Assembly (NCBI GenBank): GCA_018500045.2
Contig: JAHBAQ020000030.1
Coordinates: 1 to 9,415, forward strand
DNA length: 9,415 bases
Direction: 5' to 3'
From: Candidatus Shapirobacteria bacterium
GTDB lineage: Bacteria; Patescibacteriota; Microgenomatia; UBA12405
The position numbers and the translations under genes were made by a program. Every line of letters begins with the position of its first letter. The first letter of the stretch is position 1. Below, in pieces: positions 1 to 5,037 of the stretch. The notes under the pieces are model-generated. The model saw nothing but the letters and a program-made list of their open reading frames with translations. It did not search any database and had not been told where the DNA came from.

Positions 1-19
1 AGATGTGTATAAGAGACAG
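1..19 (+). other. Nextera/Tn5 mosaic-end adapter (not genomic)
   Basis: The first 19 bases, AGATGTGTATAAGAGACAG, are exactly the Tn5 mosaic-end sequence used in Nextera library preparation. Its reverse complement closes the window at 9397-9415. This is library sequence left in the assembly, so genomic sequence begins at about base 20. Confidence 0.98.
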
Positions 20-55
20 AAGTAATACTTAATATTGGCTGAAAAAAAATACTTG

Positions 56-61
56 TATAAT
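56..61 (+). promoter_or_regulatory. -10 box of the CAP-domain gene
   Basis: A perfect TATAAT ends 5 bases before the ATG at 67. A weak -35 candidate (TTGGCT, 35-40) lies 15 bases upstream. No ribosome binding site fits between box and start, so the transcript should begin at or beside the start codon (leaderless). Confidence 0.6.
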
Positions 62-66
62 TAGAT

Positions 67-774
67 ATGCGTAAGGCAAGTTGGTTGGTTTTGGTATTGG
101 TGATAGTGGAGTTTGTTTGGCTATGGCAAACTAAGAAATTAGAGAAAATAATGGATTTGTTTAAAAATAAAATTTTTCAAACCGAAATTAGAAATATTTC
201 TGAAAAAGTAGTAAAAGAAATCGCGATACAACCAATTCCAAGTGAGATACCAACAAGAACGATACTGGTACCGACTCCAACGATAATAAAGAAGACAGTA
301 AAAACCATACCAACACCTGATAACGAACCTTGGGGAGTAGCAAAACAAGTTGATGAGGTAACTTGGACAATGAAAGTGGGTGAAGACGAAAAAATGGCAA
401 CACCACAAGAGGTATTGACAGCCTTGAATAATTATCGACAGAGATATGGATCACAAAATTTAACTTGGGACAGTAAATTAGGAGACTATGCTCAAAGTAG
501 GGCAAAATATTTAAATAGTATTAAAAATGTAGATAAGCATGAGGGTTTTAATAATTTTGTTAAAAATGAGGATGGATTTAATAAATTAGGTTTTACAATG
601 TTGGGAGAAAACATTAGTTATGGGTATAAATTAAATGGGGTTCACATAATTGAGTGGATGTATGCCGGAGATGAACCTCATAATAAAAATCAGTTGGATA
701 ATAGATGGAATTATGTAGGAATTGGAGTGGATGGGTTGGCAACCTGTTTGATTTTTGGAACGGGGAAAATGTAG
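67..774 (+). CDS. Membrane-anchored CAP/SCP-like domain protein
   Basis: The 235-residue protein has three parts. Residues 4-20 are a hydrophobic helix that would act as an uncleaved signal anchor. Residues about 22-112 are a charged, then Pro/Thr/Ile-rich stalk (PTPT- and IPTP-type runs at about 69-84). Residues about 113-232 are a CAP domain (SCP/PR-1/Ag5, Pfam CAP). CAP-type features are the helix with NNYRQRYG and LTWDSKLGDYAQSRA, the HEG at 158-160, GENI at 180-183, and the C-terminal PHNKNQLD followed by YVGIGVDG. The candidate cavity residues His158, Glu181 and His205 are present. Bacterial CAP proteins are usually extracytoplasmic; substrates are mostly unknown, with lipid binding or proteolysis proposed for some. 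The ATG at 67 is chosen because it opens the anchor helix and sits 5 bases after a TATAAT. The gene ends 12 bases from the convergent DegV gene. Confidence 0.85.
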   Translation: MRKASWLVLVLVIVEFVWLWQTKKLEKIMDLFKNKIFQTEIRNISEKVVKEIAIQPIPSEIPTRTILVPTPTIIKKTVKTIPTPDNEPWGVAKQVDEVTWTMKVGEDEKMATPQEVLTALNNYRQRYGSQNLTWDSKLGDYAQSRAKYLNSIKNVDKHEGFNNFVKNEDGFNKLGFTMLGENISYGYKLNGVHIIEWMYAGDEPHNKNQLDNRWNYVGIGVDGLATCLIFGTGKM

Positions 775-786
775 GTTACTAAATAA

Positions 787-1689
787 TTACCAAAAACCTG
801 CGATTAGTGTAGCTCTCTTTCCGAAATGACAACCAATACCTGTACCAGTTTCCCGGAGTTCGTCTACAACAACCCTCCTGGGGCTGATCATTTTAATGAA
901 TTTGTCTTTTAAATCTTCTCCAACCTCTTTGTCTTGAGTGTAAGCAATACTAATTTCATTAGGCATACCTCTTTTTTTTATCTCATTCATAAAATAATCA
1001 ATAAGAGTGGTTCTACCTCTTTTTTCGCCGTGTACTTTATCATACAGTTCGATACCACCATTCAGATTCATCCTGATTATAGGGACTAATCCTAAGGTTG
1101 AAGCAACACGAGCTTTAAGCTTATCGATTCCACCAGTAACACGGCCACTTTTAATTAGATGGTCAAAAGAATAACGACCACCAGCACCAAGCAAAACTAT
1201 ATCGTTATTTAACTTCTTGTCTATGATTTTTGTTTCTATGTCTTGAAGAGAAAAGCCGTCTGTAATCATTTTTTGAGCAATTTTAATCTTATGTAACATA
1301 GCTAAACTAATTGCACTAGAATCAATCGGTATGACTATTAAATCAGGACAATCTGTTTTAAGTTCTTCTGAGTTTGAAGCAGTAACAGCGCTTTGATAAG
1401 TACTACTATTAACTGAGCCAAGATGAATCGAAGCAATTTTCTTTACCCCTTTTTGATATAAAAGTCTATATGATTCAATAAAATCACTGGGGTTTGGGGC
1501 GGCAGTTTTAGGAGGATTTTCTGAATCGACCATAGAATAAAATTCAGATGGTGACAAATTAAAATCAGTATATTCTTTTAAACCAAAGCTAATACGAAAA
1601 GGAATTATCCCTATTCCTAATTTTTGAGCATCGTGTTCAGTAAGAGAAGAACCAGCATCAGTAAAAATAGTTATTCTTTCGTTGTTTAT
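787..1689 (-). CDS. DegV family protein, probable non-canonical start
   Basis: DegV proteins bind fatty acids; in Firmicutes some (FakB) present them to a fatty-acid kinase. The domain is essentially complete: N-terminal ITIFTDAGSSL, then LSPSEFYSMV, TAAPNPSDF (the usual TSQPSPxDF), a lipid-headgroup segment HLGSVNSSTYQSA, HLIKSGRVTGG, and C-terminal GCHFGKRATLIAGFW. The first ATG/GTG/TTG in frame is a TTG at 1557, but it lies after the first strand and the conserved TDAGSS loop, so it cannot be the real start. The frame stays open and DegV-like back to 1692, where it meets a TAA (1695-1693). Upstream of 1557 the only plausible initiators are ATT (1692-1690) and ATA (1689-1687). I chose ATA, giving 300 residues, a normal DegV length, because it lies 7 bases after a TATAAT. 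No fatty-acid kinase (FakA) is seen nearby. Function is confident; the start is inferred. Confidence 0.85.
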   Translation of the reverse strand: MNNERITIFTDAGSSLTEHDAQKLGIGIIPFRISFGLKEYTDFNLSPSEFYSMVDSENPPKTAAPNPSDFIESYRLLYQKGVKKIASIHLGSVNSSTYQSAVTASNSEELKTDCPDLIVIPIDSSAISLAMLHKIKIAQKMITDGFSLQDIETKIIDKKLNNDIVLLGAGGRYSFDHLIKSGRVTGGIDKLKARVASTLGLVPIIRMNLNGGIELYDKVHGEKRGRTTLIDYFMNEIKKRGMPNEISIAYTQDKEVGEDLKDKFIKMISPRRVVVDELRETGTGIGCHFGKRATLIAGFW

Positions 1690-1704
1690 AATTTATATTA
1701 TAAA
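1685..1704. repeat. 8-bp perfect inverted repeat over the DegV promoter
   Basis: TTTATAAT (1685-1692) and ATTATAAA (1697-1704) are exact reverse complements separated by TTAT. The repeat covers the -10 box and predicted start of the DegV transcript. It could be an operator, or simply a by-product of the AT-rich -10 region. Confidence 0.4.
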
Positions 1705-1725
1705 TAATGGGAGTTTGTTTGTAAA
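1697..1725 (-). promoter_or_regulatory. Promoter of the DegV gene
   Basis: On the minus strand there is TTTACA (1725-1720), a 17-base spacer, then TATAAT (1702-1697). This is a near-consensus sigma70-type promoter. Expected initiation is about 1690-1689, at the ATT/ATA triplets that begin the DegV frame, so the message would have essentially no leader. Confidence 0.7.
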
Positions 1726-1727
1726 AA

Positions 1728-1736
1728 TGGTAAGAT
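1728..1736 (+). promoter_or_regulatory. Extended -10 box of rubrerythrin
   Basis: TGGTAAGAT fits an extended -10 (TG, one base, TAAGAT). It ends 7 bases before the rubrerythrin ATG at 1744, and no purine-rich binding site lies between. It is divergent from, and only about 25 bases away from, the DegV -10 box, so the two promoters overlap. Confidence 0.5.
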
Positions 1737-1743
1737 AGTTTAT

Positions 1744-2307
1744 ATGACAAAAACTCAACAAAATCTTTTGAAAGCATTTGCCGGTGAGAGCCAAGCCAGA
1801 AACAGATATACTATTTTTGCCAAAATGGCTCGAAAAGAGAATTTAGAGTGGATTGCTAGGGTATTTGAAGAAACAGCCGATCAGGAAAGAGCTCATGCTG
1901 AGGAAGAATATGAAATGATTGCTGAACCAATGGTGTCGGCTGAAGATACATTATCAGTTAAACCTTTTAGCAAAAATACTTTGGAAAATTTGAAATATGC
2001 GGCTGAAGGTGAACATCATGAATGGACAGAAATGTATCCATCGTTTGAAGAACAAGCAAAGGCTGATGGTGATTTAGAGGCAGAAAGATTGTTTAGAGAA
2101 GTGAAAGAGGTAGAAGAAAAACATGAAGAAAGATACATTATCTTGGCAAAACATATTGAAGCAGGTACTTTATATAAGCAAGATAGAGAATTTGAATGGA
2201 AATGTTTAAATTGCGGCTATATTCATAAAGGGACTACCCCACCAACAACTTGTCCGGTGTGTAAAAAACCATTCACTTGGTATATGGCTTTAGGATTGAT
2301 CAGATAA
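1744..2307 (+). CDS. rbr: Rubrerythrin
   Basis: Rubrerythrin is a cytoplasmic non-haem diiron protein that reduces hydrogen peroxide in anaerobes, fed by rubredoxin-type electron carriers. The 187-residue protein has the classical two-domain order. The four-helix diiron domain carries E15 (AGES), E48xxH51 (QERAH), E90 and E93 (GEHHEW) and E124xxH127 (VEEKH), matching the usual ligand set. The C-terminal rubredoxin-like domain has C154xxC157GY and C170PxC173 for one Fe(SCys)4 site. Length is typical of the family and no ligand is missing. The start is the ATG directly after the rubrerythrin -10 box; translation from there begins at the usual family N-terminus. The gene stands alone between the divergent DegV gene and tRNA-Arg. 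A flavodoxin-like gene lies 4 kb away, but no rubredoxin or reductase partner is visible. Confidence 0.96.
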   Translation: MTKTQQNLLKAFAGESQARNRYTIFAKMARKENLEWIARVFEETADQERAHAEEEYEMIAEPMVSAEDTLSVKPFSKNTLENLKYAAEGEHHEWTEMYPSFEEQAKADGDLEAERLFREVKEVEEKHEERYIILAKHIEAGTLYKQDREFEWKCLNCGYIHKGTTPPTTCPVCKKPFTWYMALGLIR

Positions 2308-2316
2308 TATTTAGGG

Positions 2317-2322
2317 TATAAT
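2317..2322 (+). promoter_or_regulatory. -10 box for tRNA-Arg
   Basis: A perfect TATAAT sits 13 bases before the first base of tRNA-Arg. Initiation near 2329 would leave a short 5' leader for RNase P to remove. No convincing -35 is seen; TTGATC at 15-base spacing is the nearest. Confidence 0.5.
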
Positions 2323-2335
2323 TACGGAGACTTTG

Positions 2336-2407
2336 GTTTCCGTATTTCAATGGATAGAATGCTCCCCTCCGAAGGGAGTGATGTGAGTTCGATTCTCACC
2401 GGGAACA
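2336..2407 (+). tRNA. tRNA-Arg(CCG)
   Basis: The cloverleaf folds by hand. The acceptor GTTTCCG pairs with CGGGAAC (one G-U) and the discriminator is A2407. The anticodon stem CTCCC/GGGAG carries loop CTCCGAA, giving anticodon CCG, which reads CGG. The variable loop is 4 bases (TGAT) and the T arm is GTGAG-TTCGATT-CTCAC. The D stem is weak, with a T-T mismatch at 10-25. CCA is not encoded; the next bases are CATG, where ATG is the start codon of the following gene. The 3' tail must therefore be added by a CCA-adding enzyme. Confidence 0.93.
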
Positions 2408-2408
2408 C

Positions 2409-2894
2409 ATGAAAAAATCTTTCTCGGTTATGCCGCGTCTTCCTTTGACAAAAGGGATAAATAAAAAACAAAAAACAACAGTGTTGGTTGGGGGGTGTTT
2501 TGATGTACTTCATTTAGGTCATATAATTTTTCTGGAAAAGGCGAAAAAATTAGGAGATAAATTGATAATTTTACTGGAATCTGATGAAAATATCAGAAAA
2601 AATAAAGGGACTAATAGACCAATTAATAATCAGGAAAATAGGGCAAAAATGTTGATGGCTCTTAGATCTGTTGATAAGGTGATAAAACTACCAGAAATGA
2701 AATCTGCTGAGGAATATATTATTTTAATAAAAAAAATAAAACCAACAATAATTGCTGTTACTAAAGGAGACGAGAGATTATTCCAAAAAAAAGAGCAGGC
2801 AAAAATAGTAGGCGCTAGGCTAGTTGAAGTAACAAAACAAATCCCCTACCAATCGACAAGTCGAATAATTGAAATTATTGCTCAGGAATATTAA
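2409..2894 (+). CDS. Cytidylyltransferase-like nucleotidyltransferase (RfaE/TagD type)
   Basis: A 161-residue member of the HxGH nucleotidyltransferase superfamily (cytidylyltransferase-like; compare TagD glycerol-3-phosphate cytidylyltransferase and the HldE/RfaE C-terminal domain). These enzymes transfer CMP or AMP from the triphosphate to a phosphorylated sugar or alcohol. Key motifs are GGCFDVLHLGH (28-38, with H35 and H38 of HxGH), NRPINNQENRAKML (69-82), AVTKGDE (116-122) and a C-terminal STSR (149-152) at the usual ISTT-R site. The substrate cannot be told from sequence. The first ATG starts one base after the tRNA-Arg discriminator; an internal ATG at 2430 is an alternative, since conserved sequence begins only at about residue 23. 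There is no separate promoter, so it is probably cotranscribed with the tRNA. Its last 20 bases overlap the convergent lipoprotein gene. Confidence 0.85.
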   Translation: MKKSFSVMPRLPLTKGINKKQKTTVLVGGCFDVLHLGHIIFLEKAKKLGDKLIILLESDENIRKNKGTNRPINNQENRAKMLMALRSVDKVIKLPEMKSAEEYIILIKKIKPTIIAVTKGDERLFQKKEQAKIVGARLVEVTKQIPYQSTSRIIEIIAQEY

Positions 2895-3462
2895 CTCCAG
2901 ACGGAATTAGTTTTTGAAAATCTTCCATCATTTGACTGTAATCTTGAAATTTAACGTCTTTTGGGGGTTGAAAATTAGCGTCAGTAACGACTGTGGGTGA
3001 ACATTTTCCTTGGTAATCGGTATCCAAATCGACTTGAGATTCAGCAACTTCCTGACCTGGTTGACTGGTAGTATCAACTTCTGGGGCTGATTGGGTATCA
3101 AAATCGGCTTTGAGTTTGGTAGCAAAAGTACCTCCAGTAGAATGAGTACCCCAAGTATAAACATATTCACCATCACTAATGGAGTTGATTTTTTCTTCGC
3201 CTTCGGCAGATTTAAATGTGATTACTTGGTTAAATTTTTTACCACTAATAATAATTTCGCTATTAAAAGACCCTTCTTCGTTACTACCACTGTAAATGCA
3301 TTTTTGAGGTATATTTTGGGCAATTAAATCTCTTAATGAAAAAGAGGCAGATTCTTCTTTTTGAGATTCCGGTGATGTATTTGAGGTGGTTTTTTGAGTG
3401 GTACAGGCGGTTAAAAAAAGCGAGCTAAAAACGATAAGACCAGAAAAAAGGTATTTTTTCAT
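2875..3462 (-). CDS. Putative lipoprotein of unknown function
   Basis: The 195-residue protein starts with a type II signal peptide: MKK, a hydrophobic core to about residue 17, then lipobox LTAC with the acylated Cys at position 20. A Ser/Thr/Glu-rich linker (21-40) follows. The mature domain (about 41-195) has beta-strand-like stretches (SFNSEIIISGKKFNQVITF, GEYVYTWGT) and two further cysteines, C55 and C154, that could form a disulfide outside the membrane. The alternating strands with an ISDGEYVYTW segment resemble LolA/DUF4412-like carrier folds, but this is only an impression and I do not recognise the family. It is transcribed divergently from the Nudix gene. Its 3' end overlaps the cytidylyltransferase gene by 20 bases, tail to tail. 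Confidence 0.8.
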   Translation of the reverse strand: MKKYLFSGLIVFSSLFLTACTTQKTTSNTSPESQKEESASFSLRDLIAQNIPQKCIYSGSNEEGSFNSEIIISGKKFNQVITFKSAEGEEKINSISDGEYVYTWGTHSTGGTFATKLKADFDTQSAPEVDTTSQPGQEVAESQVDLDTDYQGKCSPTVVTDANFQPPKDVKFQDYSQMMEDFQKLIPSGVNIPEQ

Positions 3463-3489
3463 TATTTGGTTAATATTTAAAAGTAATTA

Positions 3490-3498
3490 ATTTTATCA
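3490..3498 (-). promoter_or_regulatory. Extended -10 box of the lipoprotein gene
   Basis: On the minus strand TGATAAAAT is identical to the extended -10 boxes at 4187-4195 and 7865-7873. Here it lies 27 bases from the ATG, giving a leader of about 20 bases. This gene would be an exception to the leaderless pattern, although the leader still has no Shine-Dalgarno motif. Confidence 0.4.
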
Positions 3499-3506
3499 TT
3501 TCGAGA

Positions 3507-3512
3507 TATAAT
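3507..3512 (+). promoter_or_regulatory. -10 box of the Nudix gene
   Basis: A perfect TATAAT ends 9 bases before the ATG at 3522. Initiation would fall within about 0-3 bases of the start codon. No recognisable -35 is present. Confidence 0.55.
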
Positions 3513-3521
3513 CGTTTACCC

Positions 3522-4022
3522 ATGAAAAATGAAGCGTTAAAAATTAAAGATGGTTTGTTTTATGACGAGCGTTCGGCTGGAGGAATTGTATTTAAGGAAG
3601 ATAATGGGAAAATTTTCTGGCTTTTGGTAAAAACTATTTCTAGTTATAAGACAAAAAAAGAACATAAAGGACCGGTCTATAAATTTCCAAAAGGGCATTT
3701 GAAAGAAGGTGAATTTTTGAAACAAGCAGCGTTGAGGGAAGTAGAAGAGGAAGGCCGAGTTAAGGCTAACGTTTTGGCTAAAATCGGATCGAATAATTAT
3801 ATTTTGTGGGACCAGGAAAACAAGAAAAAAATTATTAAAAAAGTAACTTTCTTTTTGATGGAATATACTGGACAAAGCAGTTTAAAATATTATGATAGCG
3901 AAATGGTGATTGAGAGAGGTTGGTTTAATTTGGAGGAAGCTGGTGAAAAATTGGCTTATGACAGTGAAAAAGTATTACTAAGAAAGGCGAAGATAAAATT
4001 GGAAAGTTTGGTGGGAAAATAA
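3522..4022 (+). CDS. Nudix hydrolase
   Basis: A cytoplasmic pyrophosphohydrolase of 166 residues that cleaves nucleoside-diphosphate-linked substrates (NDP-X) with Mg2+. The entry segment SAGGIVFKEDNG (18-29) is typical of MutT/Ap4A-hydrolase-like members. The Nudix box spans 58-80: G58, E64, then R72-E73-V74-x-E76-E77, so the metal-binding glutamates are intact. The conserved Gly near the end of the box is replaced, as the motif reads REVEEEGRV and Arg79 occupies the Gly position. KFPKGHLKEGE before the box is the usual strand and loop. The substrate cannot be assigned; Ap4A or oxidised nucleotides are common in relatives. The start is the first ATG, directly after its TATAAT. Confidence 0.92.
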   Translation: MKNEALKIKDGLFYDERSAGGIVFKEDNGKIFWLLVKTISSYKTKKEHKGPVYKFPKGHLKEGEFLKQAALREVEEEGRVKANVLAKIGSNNYILWDQENKKKIIKKVTFFLMEYTGQSSLKYYDSEMVIERGWFNLEEAGEKLAYDSEKVLLRKAKIKLESLVGK

Positions 4023-4030
4023 TAATTAAG

Positions 4031-4047
4031 TTTGGTAAAATACCAAA
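4031..4047. repeat. 7-bp inverted repeat after the Nudix gene
   Basis: TTTGGTA (4031-4037) and TACCAAA (4041-4047) are exact reverse complements around AAA. The repeat starts 8 bases after the Nudix stop. It has no clean T-run behind it, so it is at best a weak terminator. It also overlaps the candidate tRNA-Ser promoter. Confidence 0.4.
4033..4041 (+). promoter_or_regulatory. Candidate extended -10 for tRNA-Ser
   Basis: TGGTAAAAT matches the extended -10 form used elsewhere in this window. Initiation near 4048 would give a leader of about 24 bases before the tRNA. It lies inside the inverted repeat at 4031-4047, so the two readings compete. Confidence 0.3.
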
Positions 4048-4071
4048 GTATTAAGCACTTTAATTTTATTT

Positions 4072-4155
4072 GGAGGAGTCGCCTAGTGGTTTATGGCGCA
4101 CGCCTGGAAAGCGTGTGTTCGAAAGGACTCGTGGGTTCGAATCCCACCTCCTCCG
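4072..4155 (+). tRNA. tRNA-Ser(GGA)
   Basis: An 84-base class II tRNA. The acceptor GGAGGAG pairs perfectly with CTCCTCC, with discriminator G4155. The anticodon stem CACGC/GCGTG carries loop CTGGAAA, giving anticodon GGA (reads UCC/UCU). The long variable arm has a GTTC-GAAA-GGAC hairpin, as expected for serine tRNAs, and the T arm is GTGGG-TTCGAAT-CCCAC. CCA is not encoded (CAC follows). Its 3' end, from the T arm to two bases past the discriminator, recurs in degraded form at 4738-4761. Confidence 0.95.
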
Positions 4156-4157
4156 CA
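4145..4157 (+). repeat. Direct repeat copy 1 (3' end of tRNA-Ser)
   Basis: CACCTCCTCCGCA covers the end of the T stem, the 3' acceptor strand, the discriminator and two bases beyond. The same 13 bases occur at 4749-4761, 604 bases away, on the other side of the DUF1697 gene. This is the arrangement expected of attL/attR at a tRNA 3' end. Confidence 0.75.
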
Positions 4158-4186
4158 CTGTTGTGTAATGTCCAAAATGTTTGTTT

Positions 4187-4195
4187 TGATAAAAT
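4187..4195 (+). promoter_or_regulatory. Extended -10 box of the DUF1697 gene
   Basis: TGATAAAAT ends 5 bases before the ATG at 4201. The 20 bases ending in that ATG match the corresponding stretch before the DUF1801 gene (7862-7881) at 18 positions. No ribosome binding site is present. Confidence 0.55.
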
Positions 4196-4200
4196 TGTTT

Positions 4201-4728
4201 ATGAAATATGTGGCGCTATTGAGAGGAATAAATGTCGGCGGAAAGAGGAAAATTGAGATGGAAAAACTGAGAGAAATATTTAAAGGATTAGGTTTTATAA
4301 ATGTGTCAACTTATATAAATTCTGGAAATGTAATATTTGGATCTAAAGAAAAAACTAAGAGTATTAAACAAAAAATTGAATTAGAATTACAAAAAATATT
4401 TAATGATAGATACCCTGTTTTAATAAAAAAAATAGATGATTTAAAAAAAATTACCCAAAATATACCTAATAACTGGCAAAATAATGATAAACAAAGAACT
4501 GATGTGGCATTTCTTTTTGAAGAAATCGATAATGAAAAAATATTGGAAGAATTACCTATTAAAAAAGAATTTATTGACATTAGGTATGTTCGTGGAGCGA
4601 TTTTTTGGAATGTTAAAAGAAAAAATGTTTATAAAAGTAATTTGAGTAAATTAATTAGTCATAAACTATATAAATATATGACGATACGTAATGTGAATAC
4701 GGTAAGATATTTGAGTAATAAATTATAG
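4201..4728 (+). CDS. DUF1697 family protein
   Basis: A 175-residue protein matching DUF1697 (PF08002) along its length. It opens with KYVALLRGINVGGKRKIEM (2-20), continues with LREIFKGLGFINVSTYINSGNVIF (the signature second strand and loop), and ends with YMTIRNVNTVRYLSN, the usual MTTRNWNTV motif. The biochemical role of the family is unknown. An upstream extension in the same frame to 4093 reads through tRNA-Ser and is rejected; the ATG at 4201 begins exactly at the family N-terminus, 5 bases after its -10 box. Base composition is unusual: by hand count 4381-4680 has 64 G+C of 300 (21%), against about 36% in 180 bases of the Nudix gene. With the flanking tRNA-Ser repeats this suggests acquisition by integration. 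The gene looks intact. Confidence 0.93.
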   Translation: MKYVALLRGINVGGKRKIEMEKLREIFKGLGFINVSTYINSGNVIFGSKEKTKSIKQKIELELQKIFNDRYPVLIKKIDDLKKITQNIPNNWQNNDKQRTDVAFLFEEIDNEKILEELPIKKEFIDIRYVRGAIFWNVKRKNVYKSNLSKLISHKLYKYMTIRNVNTVRYLSNKL

Positions 4729-4737
4729 AGACAGAAA

Positions 4738-4761
4738 GGTTCTAGACTCACCTCCTCCGCA
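4738..4761 (+). repeat. Direct repeat copy 2 (degraded tRNA-Ser 3' end)
   Basis: Aligned without gaps to tRNA-Ser 4133-4157, 4737-4761 is identical over the final 13 bases, and 20 of 25 bases agree overall. The T-loop form TTCnA is kept (TTCTAGA), but the T stem no longer pairs, and nothing upstream resembles the rest of a tRNA. It begins 9 bases after the DUF1697 stop. It is best read as a displaced, decaying tRNA 3' end (attR-like) or a tRNA-Ser pseudogene fragment. Confidence 0.7.
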
Positions 4762-4770
4762 TAGGGTTTT

Positions 4771-4779
4771 TGATATGAT
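4771..4779 (+). promoter_or_regulatory. Extended -10 box of the small membrane protein gene
   Basis: TGATATGAT ends 5 bases before the ATG at 4785, the same geometry as at 4187-4195 and 7865-7873. Its presence supports the short frame behind it being a real gene. Confidence 0.5.
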
Positions 4780-4784
4780 TTGTT

Positions 4785-4964
4785 ATGAGAAAAATAATTT
4801 TGAATATTTTGCTAAATTTTGGATTGTTGGTGATATTTGTTTTGTTGGCCAACAAGGCTTTTGGTGATGGACTAGAAGAAACCCTTGTTTCGTTAATGTT
4901 GATTTATGGGATTATTGTGGTTTTAATAAATGCATTTTTTATTATTATATTTTGTAAAAAATAA
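4785..4964 (+). CDS. Small two-helix membrane protein, unknown function
   Basis: A 59-residue frame beginning MRKIILNILLNFGLLVIF. It predicts a first membrane helix at about 4-22, a short polar loop (NKAFGDGLEE, 23-32) and a second very hydrophobic helix at about 34-56, ending in CKK. Positive charges at both termini and acidic residues in the loop predict both ends in the cytoplasm and the loop outside. I do not recognise a family. Support comes from the clean hydrophobic pattern, the -10 box 5 bases before its ATG, and the fact that it fills an otherwise empty 300-base gap. Before the DUF1697 gene arrived it may have lain directly behind tRNA-Ser. Confidence 0.6.
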   Translation: MRKIILNILLNFGLLVIFVLLANKAFGDGLEETLVSLMLIYGIIVVLINAFFIIIFCKK

Positions 4965-5019
4965 GTTCTAAAGACATCAATGGTTTGCTGGCAAAGTGAT
5001 AATGATAATTATATAAAAA

Positions 5020-5028
5020 TGGTAGAAT
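5020..5028 (+). promoter_or_regulatory. Extended -10 box of the MFS gene
   Basis: TGGTAGAAT ends 9 bases before the GTG at 5038, so the transcript should begin within a few bases of the start codon. Apart from this promoter the gap 4965-5037 shows no other feature. Confidence 0.5.
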
Positions 5029-5037
5029 CTGATAAGT

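Noticed and set aside
787..1557. TTG at 1557-1555 as the DegV start
   Set aside because: It would remove the first strand and the TDAGSS loop, which are clearly encoded upstream in the same open frame.
4093..4200. DUF1697 reading frame extended upstream to 4093
   Set aside because: The extension is translation of tRNA-Ser; DUF1697 homology and a -10 box both place the start at 4201.
4727..4734. AGAGACAG, resembling the end of the Tn5 adapter, as evidence of a chimeric join
   Set aside because: Only 8 bases match, the sequence continues normally into the tRNA-Ser repeat, and the DUF1697 gene ends properly before it. Chance is likelier.
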